Shown: in pieces, positions 43,832 to 52,139 of the stretch
How the letters are laid out: every line of letters starts with the position of its first letter
Numbering within the stretch: the first letter of the stretch is position 1
Assembly (NCBI GenBank): GCA_947259375.1
Contig: CAMYLZ010000008.1
Span: 1 to 64,000 of the forward strand
DNA length: 64,000 nt
Source of the DNA: an uncultured Parvularculaceae bacterium
Lineage (GTDB): Bacteria; Pseudomonadota; Alphaproteobacteria; Caulobacterales; Parvularculaceae
Direction of reading: 5' to 3'
The notes under the pieces: generated by a model
Database searches by the model: none
The model's input: only the letters and a program-made list of their open reading frames with translations
What the model was told of the DNA's origin: nothing
Position numbers and translations under genes: made by a program

Positions 43832-44980
43832 TTACGCCTGATACTCTTTCAACATATCGCGCGCGACGATGACCCGCATGATCTCGTTCGCGCCTTCGAG
43901 AATTTGATGCACCCGCACGTCGCGCAGATTTCGCTCCAGCGGATAATCTTTCAGATAGCCATAGCCGCCATGCATCTGCAGCGCATCATTGACCACATTG
44001 AACCCGGCATCCGTCACGAACCGCTTCGCCATCGCGCAATGGCGCGTCGCGTCGTGCGTTTTGTTGTCCAGCTTCCACGCCGCCTGGTAAAGCATGACGC
44101 GCGCCGCCTCGAGCTCTGTCGCCATGTCGGCAAGCTTGAATTGCAGCGCTTGCTGCTGGTTGAGGCGCTTGCCGAAGGCCTGGCGTTCATTGGCGTAATT
44201 GAGCGCCGCCTTGAGCGCGCCGGTCGCCGTGCCGAGTGAACAGGCGGCGATGTTGAGCCGCCCGCCATCGAGCCCCATCATCGCGAAACGGAAACCTTCG
44301 CCTTCCTCGCCAACCCGGTTCGCGACCGGGATACGGCAGTCTTCGAAATTGACGATGGCGGTCGGCTGCGAATTCCAGCCCATCTTGCGTTCTTGCGCGC
44401 CGAAGGACAGGCCGGGCGTTCCGTTTTCAACCAACACGGTTGAAATCCCCTTCGGACCATCTTCGCCGGTGCGCACCATGACGACATAGAGGTCAGACGT
44501 CCCGGCGCCGGAAATAAACGCTTTCGATCCGTTAAGCACATAATGATCGCCGTCACGCGCCGCCTTTGTTTTCAGCGCCGCCGCATCTGAACCGGACCCT
44601 GGCTCGGTCAGGCAATAGCTGGCGATCATCTCCATCGATGTCAGCTTCGGGCAATATTTCTGGCGCAACTCCTCAGAGCCGAAACGGTCGATCATCCAGC
44701 AACACATATTGTGGATCGAGATGAACGCGGCGGTCGATGTGCAGCCTTCGGAAAGCGCTTCAAAAATCAGCGCCGCATCAAGCCGGCCAAGGCCCGAGCC
44801 GCCGACATCTTCACGCGTGTATATGCCGGCAAGCCCCAGCTCTGCCGACTTTTTGATGACATCGACGGGAAAGTGCTTCTTTTCATCCCATTCAGCGGCA
44901 TGGGGGCTGAGTTCATCCGCTGCAAAACGGCGCGCCATTTCCTGAATGGCTTCCTGCTCTTCCGAAAGCGCGAATTCCAT
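43832..44980 (-). CDS. Acyl-CoA dehydrogenase, probably isobutyryl-CoA dehydrogenase
   Basis: 382 residues, full length. Domains run from the N-terminal helices ([20 protein letters not shown]) through the FAD-site motif [18 protein letters not shown] and [20 protein letters not shown], to the C-terminal [20 protein letters not shown] and the catalytic Glu in [10 protein letters not shown]. Placement with mmsB, the 3-hydroxyisobutyryl-CoA hydrolase and mmsA makes isobutyryl-CoA the likely substrate. It uses FAD and passes electrons to ETF. Confidence 0.9.
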   Translation of the reverse strand: MEFALSEEQEAIQEMARRFAADELSPHAAEWDEKKHFPVDVIKKSAELGLAGIYTREDVGGSGLGRLDAALIFEALSEGCTSTAAFISIHNMCCWMIDRFGSEELRQKYCPKLTSMEMIASYCLTEPGSGSDAAALKTKAARDGDHYVLNGSKAFISGAGTSDLYVVMVRTGEDGPKGISTVLVENGTPGLSFGAQERKMGWNSQPTAIVNFEDCRIPVANRVGEEGEGFRFAMMGLDGGRLNIAACSLGTATGALKAALNYANERQAFGKRLNQQQALQFKLADMATELEAARVMLYQAAWKLDNKTHDATRHCAMAKRFVTDAGFNVVNDALQMHGGYGYLKDYPLERNLRDVRVHQILEGANEIMRVIVARDMLKEYQA

Positions 44981-44985
44981 CGCTG

Positions 44986-45660
44986 CTACTCCTTTTTATT
45001 GTCTTCCTCACCGTCGCCATCTTCAAGCGGATTGCCTTCAAAACCCGGCATGTCCGGCATCGGATGGTCGAATTCCTTGGTCAGCGGCGTCATCGGGCCT
45101 TCATGCCTGTTCACATGATTGAGCCAGCGAAAAATGATGTAGCCCGCCAGCAAGACGACGGCGATGACCGGCAGCCAGAAAATCGCTTCCTCGCCAGCGA
45201 CCGCGCCAACGACGTGGAACATGCCGAAAATGATCCCTACATAAAGCGATGCGGTCAATGTGAGGGTTACGATATATTTCGGATAGGCCGCCTTGAAAAA
45301 ACCGGCGGCGATATAGGTCGGAATACGCGTTCCAGGCACAAACCGCGCTGTCAGCATGGTCTGAATGAATTCCTTGCGAATAAGGTCGCCGGCGATCGAA
45401 ACGCCCGGCTTCTCCGCAAATTTATGCGCCCAGTCATACCGCCGGGCGAGGCGGCCCATCCAGTATTTCCACGCATCCGACGCAACCAGGCCAAGCAGGA
45501 TCGCCGGCAGGATGAACTCAAGATGCGCCGCGCCGGCGAGCGAGGCCGTCGCCGCGCCGACCACCGCCACATCTTCCTGAATGAATGGCGTCAAAAAAAT
45601 GGCCGCATAAAGCACCCATCCCGTCATTATCGCCATGTCGGCCGCTTCAATCCCGAACAA
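44986..45660 (-). CDS. DedA/VTT-domain membrane protein
   Basis: 224 residues from a TTG start at 45660 (AAAGG upstream); an ATG at 45636 is the alternative. The DedA pattern is present: [20 protein letters not shown] with the membrane Glu-Asp, [20 protein letters not shown], and [19 protein letters not shown] with the conserved Arg and Pro-Gly. The C-terminal tail is acidic and cytoplasmic. DedA proteins are lipid flippase or scramblase candidates, some for C55-P. Its place inside a valine operon, five bases before the dehydrogenase, is unexplained. Confidence 0.85.
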   Translation of the reverse strand: MFGIEAADMAIMTGWVLYAAIFLTPFIQEDVAVVGAATASLAGAAHLEFILPAILLGLVASDAWKYWMGRLARRYDWAHKFAEKPGVSIAGDLIRKEFIQTMLTARFVPGTRIPTYIAAGFFKAAYPKYIVTLTLTASLYVGIIFGMFHVVGAVAGEEAIFWLPVIAVVLLAGYIIFRWLNHVNRHEGPMTPLTKEFDHPMPDMPGFEGNPLEDGDGEEDNKKE

Positions 45661-45680
45661 ACCCCGACCTTTCTTCGCTT

Positions 45681-46085
45681 CTACTCCGCATCAAGCTGCG
45701 GCAAGCCGTCAGCGATATCGTAATAGCAACCCTTGTCGGCGACGAATATGTGTTGCGTCAACTTCAGGCGCTCGCCGTTCTTGATCGCACCCGCCGCCAC
45801 GGCGATACGAGCCTTATAGGCATCGACGCCCTCGCCATGCCAGAACAGCGCAGAGCCGCATTCCCGGCAGAAGCCGCGCCGGGCGATGTCGGAGGATTTG
45901 AGCCAGCCGAGTTGGTCTTCGCCGCGCCTGATCGAAAGTCCGGCCAGCGGCCCCGCCACCGACGCCCAGTAGTTTCCGCTCCAGCGGCGGCACTGGCCGC
46001 AATGGCAGGCGGTGACATTCAGCTCATCCTTCTCGAAGTCAAAGGCAACTGCGCCGCACATGCAGCTCCCATTGAGTAACGCCAT
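45681..46085 (-). CDS. GFA family protein (second copy)
   Basis: 134 residues with the GFA zinc fold: GSCMCGAVAFDF, then TACHCGQCRRWSGNYW, and RGFCRECGSALFWHGEG. It has no N-terminal extension, unlike the copy at 2991, and is only distantly like it. It lies between mmsA and the DedA gene, on the same strand. Activity is unknown. Confidence 0.88.
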   Translation of the reverse strand: MALLNGSCMCGAVAFDFEKDELNVTACHCGQCRRWSGNYWASVAGPLAGLSIRRGEDQLGWLKSSDIARRGFCRECGSALFWHGEGVDAYKARIAVAAGAIKNGERLKLTQHIFVADKGCYYDIADGLPQLDAE

Positions 46086-46128
46086 TAAAACCTCCAGCCA
46101 AGCCGATCGCAGTAAAGCGCAAAACGCC

Positions 46129-47622
46129 TTAATTCATCGTCGGGATAACAAACTCCGAACCCTGAATATCTTCCGGCCAGCGCTGGGTGATGGTCTTGAT
46201 CTTGGTCCAGAAACGTACGCCTTCGGGGCCGTGCTGGTTGGTGTCGCCAAAACCTGAGCGCTTCCAGCCGCCAAAGGTGTGATATGCGACCGGCACCGGG
46301 ATCGGCACATTGACGCCGACCATGCCGACATTGACCTGGCGTGCAAATTCGCGCGCCGCATCGCCGTTACGCGTGAAGATCGCGACCCCATTACCATATT
46401 GATGATCGGACGGCAGCGCCACCGCCTCTTCAAAGTTCTGCGCGCGCACCACCTGAAGCACCGGACCGAAAATTTCCTCGTCATAGGACTTGTGGCCCGG
46501 CTTTGCGCGGTCGAGCAGCGTACCGCCCATGAAGAAGCCGTTTTCATAGCCCTGAAGCGAAAATTCGCGCCCATCGACCACCAGTTCCTGGCCTTCATCG
46601 ACCGCCATCTGGATATAGCTTTTCACGCGGTCGCGATGGGCGGCGGAGACCAGCGGGCCGAGGTCGGAATCTTCCGACATGGACGGGCCGATGCGCAGGC
46701 CCTCCACTCTGGGTTTCAACATCTCCACAAGCCGGTCCGCCGTGCCTTCGCCGACCGGCACCGCCACCGGCGTCGCCATGCAGCGTTCGCCCGCAGAACC
46801 ATAGGCCGAACCGATGAGCTGGTTGGCGACATTTTCCATATCCGCGTCAGGCAGGATGATCATATGGTTCTTGGCGCCGCCGAAAGCCTGCACGCGTTTA
46901 CCGTGCTTTGCGCCATTGGCGTAGATGTAATGCGCGATGTCGGATGAACCGACGAAAGAAATCGCCTTGATGCGCGGATCTTCGATAATCGCGTCCACCG
47001 CTTCCTTGTCGCCATTGACGACATTGAGGACGCCTTCCGGCGCGCCCGCCTCCATCATCAATTCCGCAAGGCGCATCGGGACTGACGGGTCTTTCTCCGA
47101 CGGCTTGTTGATAAATGTGTTGCCGCAGGCGATGGCGACCGAGAACATCCACATCGGGATCATTGCCGGAAAGTTGAACGGCGTAATCCCCGCGACGACG
47201 CCGAGCGGCTGACGCATGGAATAGACATCGATGCCCGGGCCGGCGGATTCAGTATACTCGCCCTTTTGCAGATGCGGAATGCCACAGGCAAACTCGACCA
47301 CTTCAAGCCCGCGCTGGATGTCGCCGCGCGCATCGGGAAGGATCTTTCCGTGCTCGGAGGATAGCATATGCGCGAGGTTCTCCATGTCCTTTTCGACAAG
47401 TTCCTTGAACTTGAACAAAACACGCGCGCGCCGTTGCGGGTTGACCGCCGCCCAGCCCGGGAAGGCTTTTTCGGCCGCATCGACCGCCTGTTCGAGCTCC
47501 GACCGGCTGGCCAGCGCGACCTGCGACTGCACCTCGCCGGTCGAAGGGTTGAAAATGTCGTGCAGGCGCCCGCTGGATCCGGCGACCGCTTTGCCGTTAA
47601 TGAAATGTCCGTGGGTGGTCAT
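46129..47622 (-). CDS. mmsA: CoA-acylating methylmalonate-semialdehyde dehydrogenase
   Basis: 497 residues from the ATG at 47622 (GAGGAA upstream; a TTG six codons before is less likely). Aldehyde dehydrogenase family: FGGAKNHMIILPDADMENV, the active-site Cys in SAGERCMATPVAVPVG, and MRQPLGVVAGITPFNFPAMI. It converts methylmalonate semialdehyde to propionyl-CoA, the end of the valine branch encoded here. It is the first gene of the leftward operon that ends at mmsB or the amidohydrolase. Confidence 0.95.
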   Translation of the reverse strand: MTTHGHFINGKAVAGSSGRLHDIFNPSTGEVQSQVALASRSELEQAVDAAEKAFPGWAAVNPQRRARVLFKFKELVEKDMENLAHMLSSEHGKILPDARGDIQRGLEVVEFACGIPHLQKGEYTESAGPGIDVYSMRQPLGVVAGITPFNFPAMIPMWMFSVAIACGNTFINKPSEKDPSVPMRLAELMMEAGAPEGVLNVVNGDKEAVDAIIEDPRIKAISFVGSSDIAHYIYANGAKHGKRVQAFGGAKNHMIILPDADMENVANQLIGSAYGSAGERCMATPVAVPVGEGTADRLVEMLKPRVEGLRIGPSMSEDSDLGPLVSAAHRDRVKSYIQMAVDEGQELVVDGREFSLQGYENGFFMGGTLLDRAKPGHKSYDEEIFGPVLQVVRAQNFEEAVALPSDHQYGNGVAIFTRNGDAAREFARQVNVGMVGVNVPIPVPVAYHTFGGWKRSGFGDTNQHGPEGVRFWTKIKTITQRWPEDIQGSEFVIPTMN

Positions 47623-47816
47623 GGGTCTGTTCCTCGCCAATGATCGCCCGCCGCCCGGCGAGCCCCGTCGGCGAGTCGTTTGAATTTGGCGCGAAACTAG
47701 TCGCCAAGACGCGTGCTCGCAAGCAATGCAGCTTTAGGCCGATGCGTGACAATCGCAGAGTTGAAAGCGCCGTCGAGAACCGCCGCGACGCCAGAAAATG
47801 CCGGATCATCGGAATG

Positions 47817-48329
47817 TCAGAAATTGGCCTCTTCGACCAGCCGCAGCCGCGGCGAGCTTTCTGGCGCGAGCCGCCCATTCGCGGCGCCAATGACATGGCT
47901 GATATCGGCGCCGTTCTCCGCCAACGGCGCGGTCACCGACCGGAACAGGATCTGTCGGCCGTCGCACAAGACCAGCGCGTCCTCCCGGAAATGCGGCGCC
48001 CTGCCGGCGACCGCCGCCTCGATATCCGCCGTCGCTTTGTCGAGCACCGTTAAAGTCCAGTCGCCCTCGCCGCTGAGATAAACGTCAGACAGACGCGCCA
48101 GCCGGTCACCGATAAAAATGAAATATGGAAATCCAACGCTGTTTTCCAGATCGACCACAAAGGTCCAGTCCCAGTCTGCGCCAAGATCCGCGCCTTGCAT
48201 CGCCTCCCAGCTTGGAAAATGCCCGCGCGCGGCGCGCGCCCATTGATCGACAAGGCGGCGCGCCAAACGCCGGTCCGCTGGCGGCGCAATGGCGTTGTCC
48301 CCGAAAAGTTCCGCGATATCGCTCAGCAT
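47817..48329 (-). CDS. PAS-like sensor protein (tandem paralog 1)
   Basis: 170 residues, a stand-alone PAS-like domain of an alphaproteobacterial type. Recognisable parts: RRLARRLVDQWARAARGHFP, the core FVVDLENSVGFPYFIFIGDR, and the closing strands ILFRSVTAPLAENGADISHV followed by GAANGR. The order of elements is shared with the neighbour at 48465. Single-domain PAS proteins such as Caulobacter MopJ act in cell-cycle signalling; a like role here is only a guess. GAGGGG precedes the ATG. No kinase or GGDEF domain is attached. Confidence 0.75.
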   Translation of the reverse strand: MLSDIAELFGDNAIAPPADRRLARRLVDQWARAARGHFPSWEAMQGADLGADWDWTFVVDLENSVGFPYFIFIGDRLARLSDVYLSGEGDWTLTVLDKATADIEAAVAGRAPHFREDALVLCDGRQILFRSVTAPLAENGADISHVIGAANGRLAPESSPRLRLVEEANF

Positions 48330-48464
48330 CCGCGCCCCTCAAGGTTGCGATGGTTTTCCAGCAAGAGTCTTATAACAGGTTTGTGATCTGACGATTTTTC
48401 GCCGGCGCGCAATTTTCATAAAATTGGCGCTGTCAGACGGCTGCCAGCCTGCAACGCAGATGTT

Positions 48465-48932
48465 TCAAAGGCCCTTGCCTTTTGCGGCGCCAAAAATATG
48501 GCTCACATCAGCGCCGTTTTCAGAGACCGGCAGCAAGATGCTCCGGAATGCAATCCGACGTCCGCCATCGAGACGGGTCACCGCCTCATACCGGACAGGC
48601 TTTCGGGCCAGCGCCGCTTCATCCATTTTCGAGATCGCCGTATCGAGCAGCGTTTTTTCCCGGCGCGGATCGCCCATTGGGTAGAGCGTCGAATATCGCG
48701 CCAACGCATCGCCCATAAAGACGAAATAGGGCAGGATATCTGAAAGCCGCAGATCAACGGCGAAACAAAAATCGCGGTCTGGTCCAAGATTTAAGCTTTC
48801 GACCTGTCGCAAAGACGGCAATTGTTCTTTCGCCAGTTCAGCCCATTTGCGTCGCACCCTTTCCGTCAACCGACGTTCCGCTAGGCGGCGTTCCGCCACT
48901 CGGACTGGTGCATCCACGATCCCTGTTTGCAT
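48465..48932 (-). CDS. PAS-like sensor protein (tandem paralog 2)
   Basis: 155 residues from the ATG at 48932; a GTG three codons upstream is also possible. It parallels the gene at 47817 block by block: RRLTERVRRKWAELAKEQLP, FAVDLRLSDILPYFVFMGDA, IAFRSILLPVSENGADVSHI, FGAAKGK. Identity is moderate, so the duplication is old. It lies 135 bases upstream of its paralog on the same strand, and the pair may be co-transcribed. Ligand and partners are unknown. Confidence 0.75.
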   Translation of the reverse strand: MQTGIVDAPVRVAERRLAERRLTERVRRKWAELAKEQLPSLRQVESLNLGPDRDFCFAVDLRLSDILPYFVFMGDALARYSTLYPMGDPRREKTLLDTAISKMDEAALARKPVRYEAVTRLDGGRRIAFRSILLPVSENGADVSHIFGAAKGKGL

Positions 48933-49149
48933 TCGGCCCACCCTGTTCTTGCCGCCGAAACGCTATCGCGGTCCGATTGAAAAAGGCGTTCGCAGGGGCT
49001 CGGCAATTTTCTCAAAATTGGATCGTTCTATCGTGAATGTGACCTGCAATTTTGAATGAAGCCAAATCCCGCCCCTATTTCGAGGGGGTGACGGCCCGCA
49101 CGAGCGCCCCTATAAGAAGCCCGGTTCCACTATAAGAGGGGTTTTTCCT

Positions 49150-49242
49150 ATGGGTCCTGGTTGGATTGCGGTGACAATGATCGTCGCGTTTGTAGCTGTT
49201 CTGGCGATTCTGAATATCGTGGAAAAAGGCTCGGCCGACTAA
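49150..49242 (+). CDS. 30-residue single-pass membrane microprotein
   Basis: ATG at 49150 to TAA at 49240-49242 encodes 30 residues: MGPGWIAVTMIVAFVAVL followed by AILNIVEKGSAD. A clean hydrophobic helix spans about residues 5-24 and ends in a charged tail. AAGAGGGG lies nine bases upstream as a ribosome binding site. A CTATAAGA sequence occurs twice (49110, 49130) ahead of it. Codon use is that of a real gene, with no reading-frame competitor. It is too short for ordinary gene finders. The function is unknown. Confidence 0.65.
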   Translation: MGPGWIAVTMIVAFVAVLAILNIVEKGSAD

Positions 49243-49422
49243 TCCGGGCGCCCGCTTCCGGTTGGCGGCCCTTCCCTTGGCGCTAAAGATTGCCGCGGGC
49301 GGATTTAAAGCGCCGTCCGGACGCTTATATGTCCGTTCCATTACTTCTGTTCTGCAGCGCGGCGGCGCGGGCCGTCTTGCCTTCTACCGCTTCTCATTGC
49401 CGAAGACCGGCAAAGGCTCCGT

Positions 49423-50406
49423 ATGATCCACGAGATCGTTCAACAACTGGCTCTCCTGACGCTTGGCCTCGCGATTTTGTTGGTTGCCGGCGATGTGCTC
49501 GTGCGCGGCGCTGTCGGGCTTGCCGCGGCGCTAAACGTGCCGGCTCTGGTCGTCAGCCTGACCATTGTCGCTTTCGGCACCTCAGCGCCGGAAATGGTAG
49601 TCTCCGTTCAGGCGGTGTTGACCGGCAATGACGGCATCGCGCTCGGCAATATCATCGGGTCGAATATCGCCAATATCTTTCTCGTGCTCGGGCTGCCTGC
49701 GCTGATCTATCCGATCACCACCCATGTTCCCGGATTGCGGCGCCACGCGGTTATCATGCTTTTGGCGACGGCGGCGTTTATCGCCGCCGCGTTCGGCCCC
49801 GGACATATCGACCGGGCGATTGGCGGCGCCCTGTTCGCCGGGATTATCGTCTATGTGGTCTATATGTGGGTTCGCGCGAGCATGAATAAATCGAGCGAAC
49901 CGATCATTGACGAGGTGGAGGAATTCCAGGAATCCGGCGGCATCGGCGCGAAGACCATTGTCTTTCTTGCGATCGGTCTTCTCGGCCTGCCGATCGGCGC
50001 GCATCTTCTGGTCTCTAACGGCGCCGCGCTCGCCTCCGGTCTTGGCGTCCGCGAAGAACTGATCGGCCTGACAATCGTCGCATTCGGGACGTCGCTTCCC
50101 GAACTTGCAACTGTTATCGCTGCGGCGTTCCACAAAAAATCCGATGTCGCGATCGGCGGCGTAATCGGCTCGAATATTTTCAACATTCTCGCTGTGGGCG
50201 GCGCGGCGGGGCTTGCGGGAACCGCTGTTTTCGACGCTGATTCGCTGCGCGTCGATCTGCCCGTGATGGTCCTCGCAGCCATTGCGCTTGGCGCATATGT
50301 GCTCACCCGCCGAGATATCGGACGCATTTCGGGCGGCGTCTTTTTCCTCGCTTATCTTGGGTTTATCCTGGCGCTCGCTGCGCTTGCCGGAGGCGTTTCA
50401 GCGTGA
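49423..50406 (+). CDS. Calcium/sodium antiporter (CaCA family, YrbG-like)
   Basis: 327 residues with about ten hydrophobic helices and the two inverted alpha-repeats of the family: VAFGTSAPEMVVSVQAVLTG with GNIIGSNIANIFLVLGLPAL, and VAFGTSLPELATVIAAAFHK with GGVIGSNIFNILAVGG. The Glu in each repeat binds the ion. A short acidic loop (SSEPIIDEVEEFQESGG) divides the halves. It exchanges Ca2+ for Na+ across the inner membrane. AAAGG precedes the start. The following SDR gene overlaps it. Confidence 0.9.
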   Translation: MIHEIVQQLALLTLGLAILLVAGDVLVRGAVGLAAALNVPALVVSLTIVAFGTSAPEMVVSVQAVLTGNDGIALGNIIGSNIANIFLVLGLPALIYPITTHVPGLRRHAVIMLLATAAFIAAAFGPGHIDRAIGGALFAGIIVYVVYMWVRASMNKSSEPIIDEVEEFQESGGIGAKTIVFLAIGLLGLPIGAHLLVSNGAALASGLGVREELIGLTIVAFGTSLPELATVIAAAFHKKSDVAIGGVIGSNIFNILAVGGAAGLAGTAVFDADSLRVDLPVMVLAAIALGAYVLTRRDIGRISGGVFFLAYLGFILALAALAGGVSA

Positions 50407-51155
50407 CCGCCGCCATCGTCACCGGGGCCGGAAAACGCATCGGCCGCGCGCTGGCGTTGACGCTGGCGGATTGCGGCTACGATGTCGCCCTGCACTACCG
50501 AACATCAAAAAACGACGCTGCGGAAGTCGCCGCCCAGATCAAAGCGAAAGGCCGTAAAGCAACGCTGATTCAGGCCGACCTTTCCATCGAGATGGAAACC
50601 GCCGGGCTGATCAAAAACGCCAGCACGGCCCTTGGCCCTTTGTCCGTCCTCGTCAATTCCGCGTCGATTTTCGAACATGACGACATCGCCACGATGACGC
50701 GTGAAAGCTGGGACCGGCATCTGGAAACCAACTTGCGCGCGCCGCTGAAGCTGTCCCAGGATTTTGCCGCCCAGGCCGATAGCGGCACGGATAACCTCAT
50801 CGTCAACATCACCGACCAGCGCGTGTTGAAATTGACACCGCAATTCCTTTCATACACGACCTCCAAAGCGGCGCTTCAAACCCTCACCGTCACGCTCGCC
50901 CAGGCGCTTGGGCCAAGGGGCGTCAGGGTGAATGCGATCGGACCCGGACCGACGATCAAGAATCCACGCCAGTCGGACGACGATTGGCGGCGGCAAAATC
51001 AGGCGACAATTCTTGGCCATGGCGCTACGCCGGACGATATCTGTGAGGCGATGAAATATCTGCTGTCAGCAACCGCTGTGACCGGGCAACTGATCGCGGT
51101 CGATGGCGGGCAGCATTTGGCCTGGCGCACGCCGGATGTTCTGGTGAAGGAATAA
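50403..51155 (+). CDS. SDR family oxidoreductase, pteridine reductase/FolM-like
   Basis: 250 residues from a GTG that overlaps the antiporter stop. The Rossmann motif AIVTGAGKRIGRALALTLAD has the TGxxxRxG form used by pteridine reductases instead of TGxxxGxG, and the usual catalytic Ser region reads NITDQR with Asp, again as in PTR1/FolM. The YxxxK pair is in FLSYTTSKAALQTLT. The next gene, three bases on, is folB, so a role in reducing dihydropterins for folate or monapterin is likely. NADPH is the expected cofactor. Confidence 0.82.
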   Translation: MTAAIVTGAGKRIGRALALTLADCGYDVALHYRTSKNDAAEVAAQIKAKGRKATLIQADLSIEMETAGLIKNASTALGPLSVLVNSASIFEHDDIATMTRESWDRHLETNLRAPLKLSQDFAAQADSGTDNLIVNITDQRVLKLTPQFLSYTTSKAALQTLTVTLAQALGPRGVRVNAIGPGPTIKNPRQSDDDWRRQNQATILGHGATPDDICEAMKYLLSATAVTGQLIAVDGGQHLAWRTPDVLVKE

Positions 51156-51158
51156 GCG

Positions 51159-51572
51159 ATGGGTGAAAGGCCGAAATCTTTTGACATTACCGCTCTGCCC
51201 CGATCGGCCAGCGCGCCGCGCCGAAAGGTGTTCGTGCATGGCCTCCTGCTCGACGCCTATATCGGCGCCTATGAAAAGGAACAGGGCGTCACCCAACCGG
51301 TCCGGGTCGATCTTGAAATGGAGGTTATCGAACCTTCAAACCCGGTCAGCGACAAACTCGAAGACGTCGTTTGCTACGACCGCATGAGCGATGGGGTTAA
51401 ATCGATCCTCGCCGAAGGCCATATCAAACTGGTTGAAACACTGGCGGAGCGCGTTGCGGATCTGGCGCTGTCTCACGCGATGGTGCTTTCCGTCTTGGTG
51501 CGGATCACCAAGCCTGAGGCCATTCCGGAAGCCGAGGCCGCAGGCGTTGAAATCATCCGAACGAAATACTGA
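51159..51572 (+). CDS. folB: Dihydroneopterin aldolase
   Basis: 137 residues. A basic lead of about 20 residues precedes the FolB core: KVFVHGLLLDAYIGAYEKEQ, VVCYDRMSDGVKSILAEGHI, and LVETLAERVADLALSHA with the conserved Glu and the Lys in ITKPEAIPEAEAAGVEI. It cleaves dihydroneopterin to the hydroxymethyl pterin of folate synthesis. It is coupled to the SDR gene and converges with the DUF3592 gene. Confidence 0.92.
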   Translation: MGERPKSFDITALPRSASAPRRKVFVHGLLLDAYIGAYEKEQGVTQPVRVDLEMEVIEPSNPVSDKLEDVVCYDRMSDGVKSILAEGHIKLVETLAERVADLALSHAMVLSVLVRITKPEAIPEAEAAGVEIIRTKY

Positions 51573-51577
51573 AGCGT

Positions 51578-52060
51578 TCAGGCAGCGTCGCCGACAAGGT
51601 TAAACTCCGCGCCGGCGCTGCGCGTAAGCGCCCAGAACACACCGCCGACGCCGAAAAATACCGCGAGCCCGCTCAGCACCGAACACAAGATGAAAGCCGC
51701 ACCGGCGCCGCCTGGTTCGATGACCGCATAGGCCGGCTCTTCCGGATTGACATAGACGGTGAGCGATTGTCCCGGCCGGTATTGTCCGGCCGGCCCATTG
51801 AGCAACCGGGCGAGAAAAACCCGTTCGCGCGTCGACTCATAGCTACGGCCGGCGACGGAATAGACATAACGCACGCGCGACGGCTCGCCTTGGAGCCGGC
51901 TCAGCACGATCCCTTCCGCAGCGGGCCAGGATTGGCTCGCCCGAGCGCGGGCGTAATCATGAACGAAAAAACCGCCGCCCGCGAAGCCGAAGACGGCAAG
52001 CGCGGTAAAAAAGAACAGGACTATTGAAATGTCCGACTTGCTTTTCAGCTCCGCTGACAT
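51578..52060 (-). CDS. DUF3592 domain-containing membrane protein
   Basis: 160 residues with a membrane helix near each end (SIVLFFFTALAVFGFAGGGFF and GAGAAFILCSVLSGLAVFFG), and an exported middle with the DUF3592 pattern SWPAAEGIVLSRLQGEPSRV, RYVYSVAGRSYESTR and GQSLTVYVNPEEPAYAVIEP. Function unknown. It is a single gene between convergent folB and divergent uvrC. Confidence 0.85.
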   Translation of the reverse strand: MSAELKSKSDISIVLFFFTALAVFGFAGGGFFVHDYARARASQSWPAAEGIVLSRLQGEPSRVRYVYSVAGRSYESTRERVFLARLLNGPAGQYRPGQSLTVYVNPEEPAYAVIEPGGAGAAFILCSVLSGLAVFFGVGGVFWALTRSAGAEFNLVGDAA

Positions 52061-52139
52061 TTGACCTCGCCACCCGGCGCTATTAGCTCAAGTCTATGTC
52101 TAATGCCCTTACCGTGAACGCCCGGTTAACCAATAGGAT

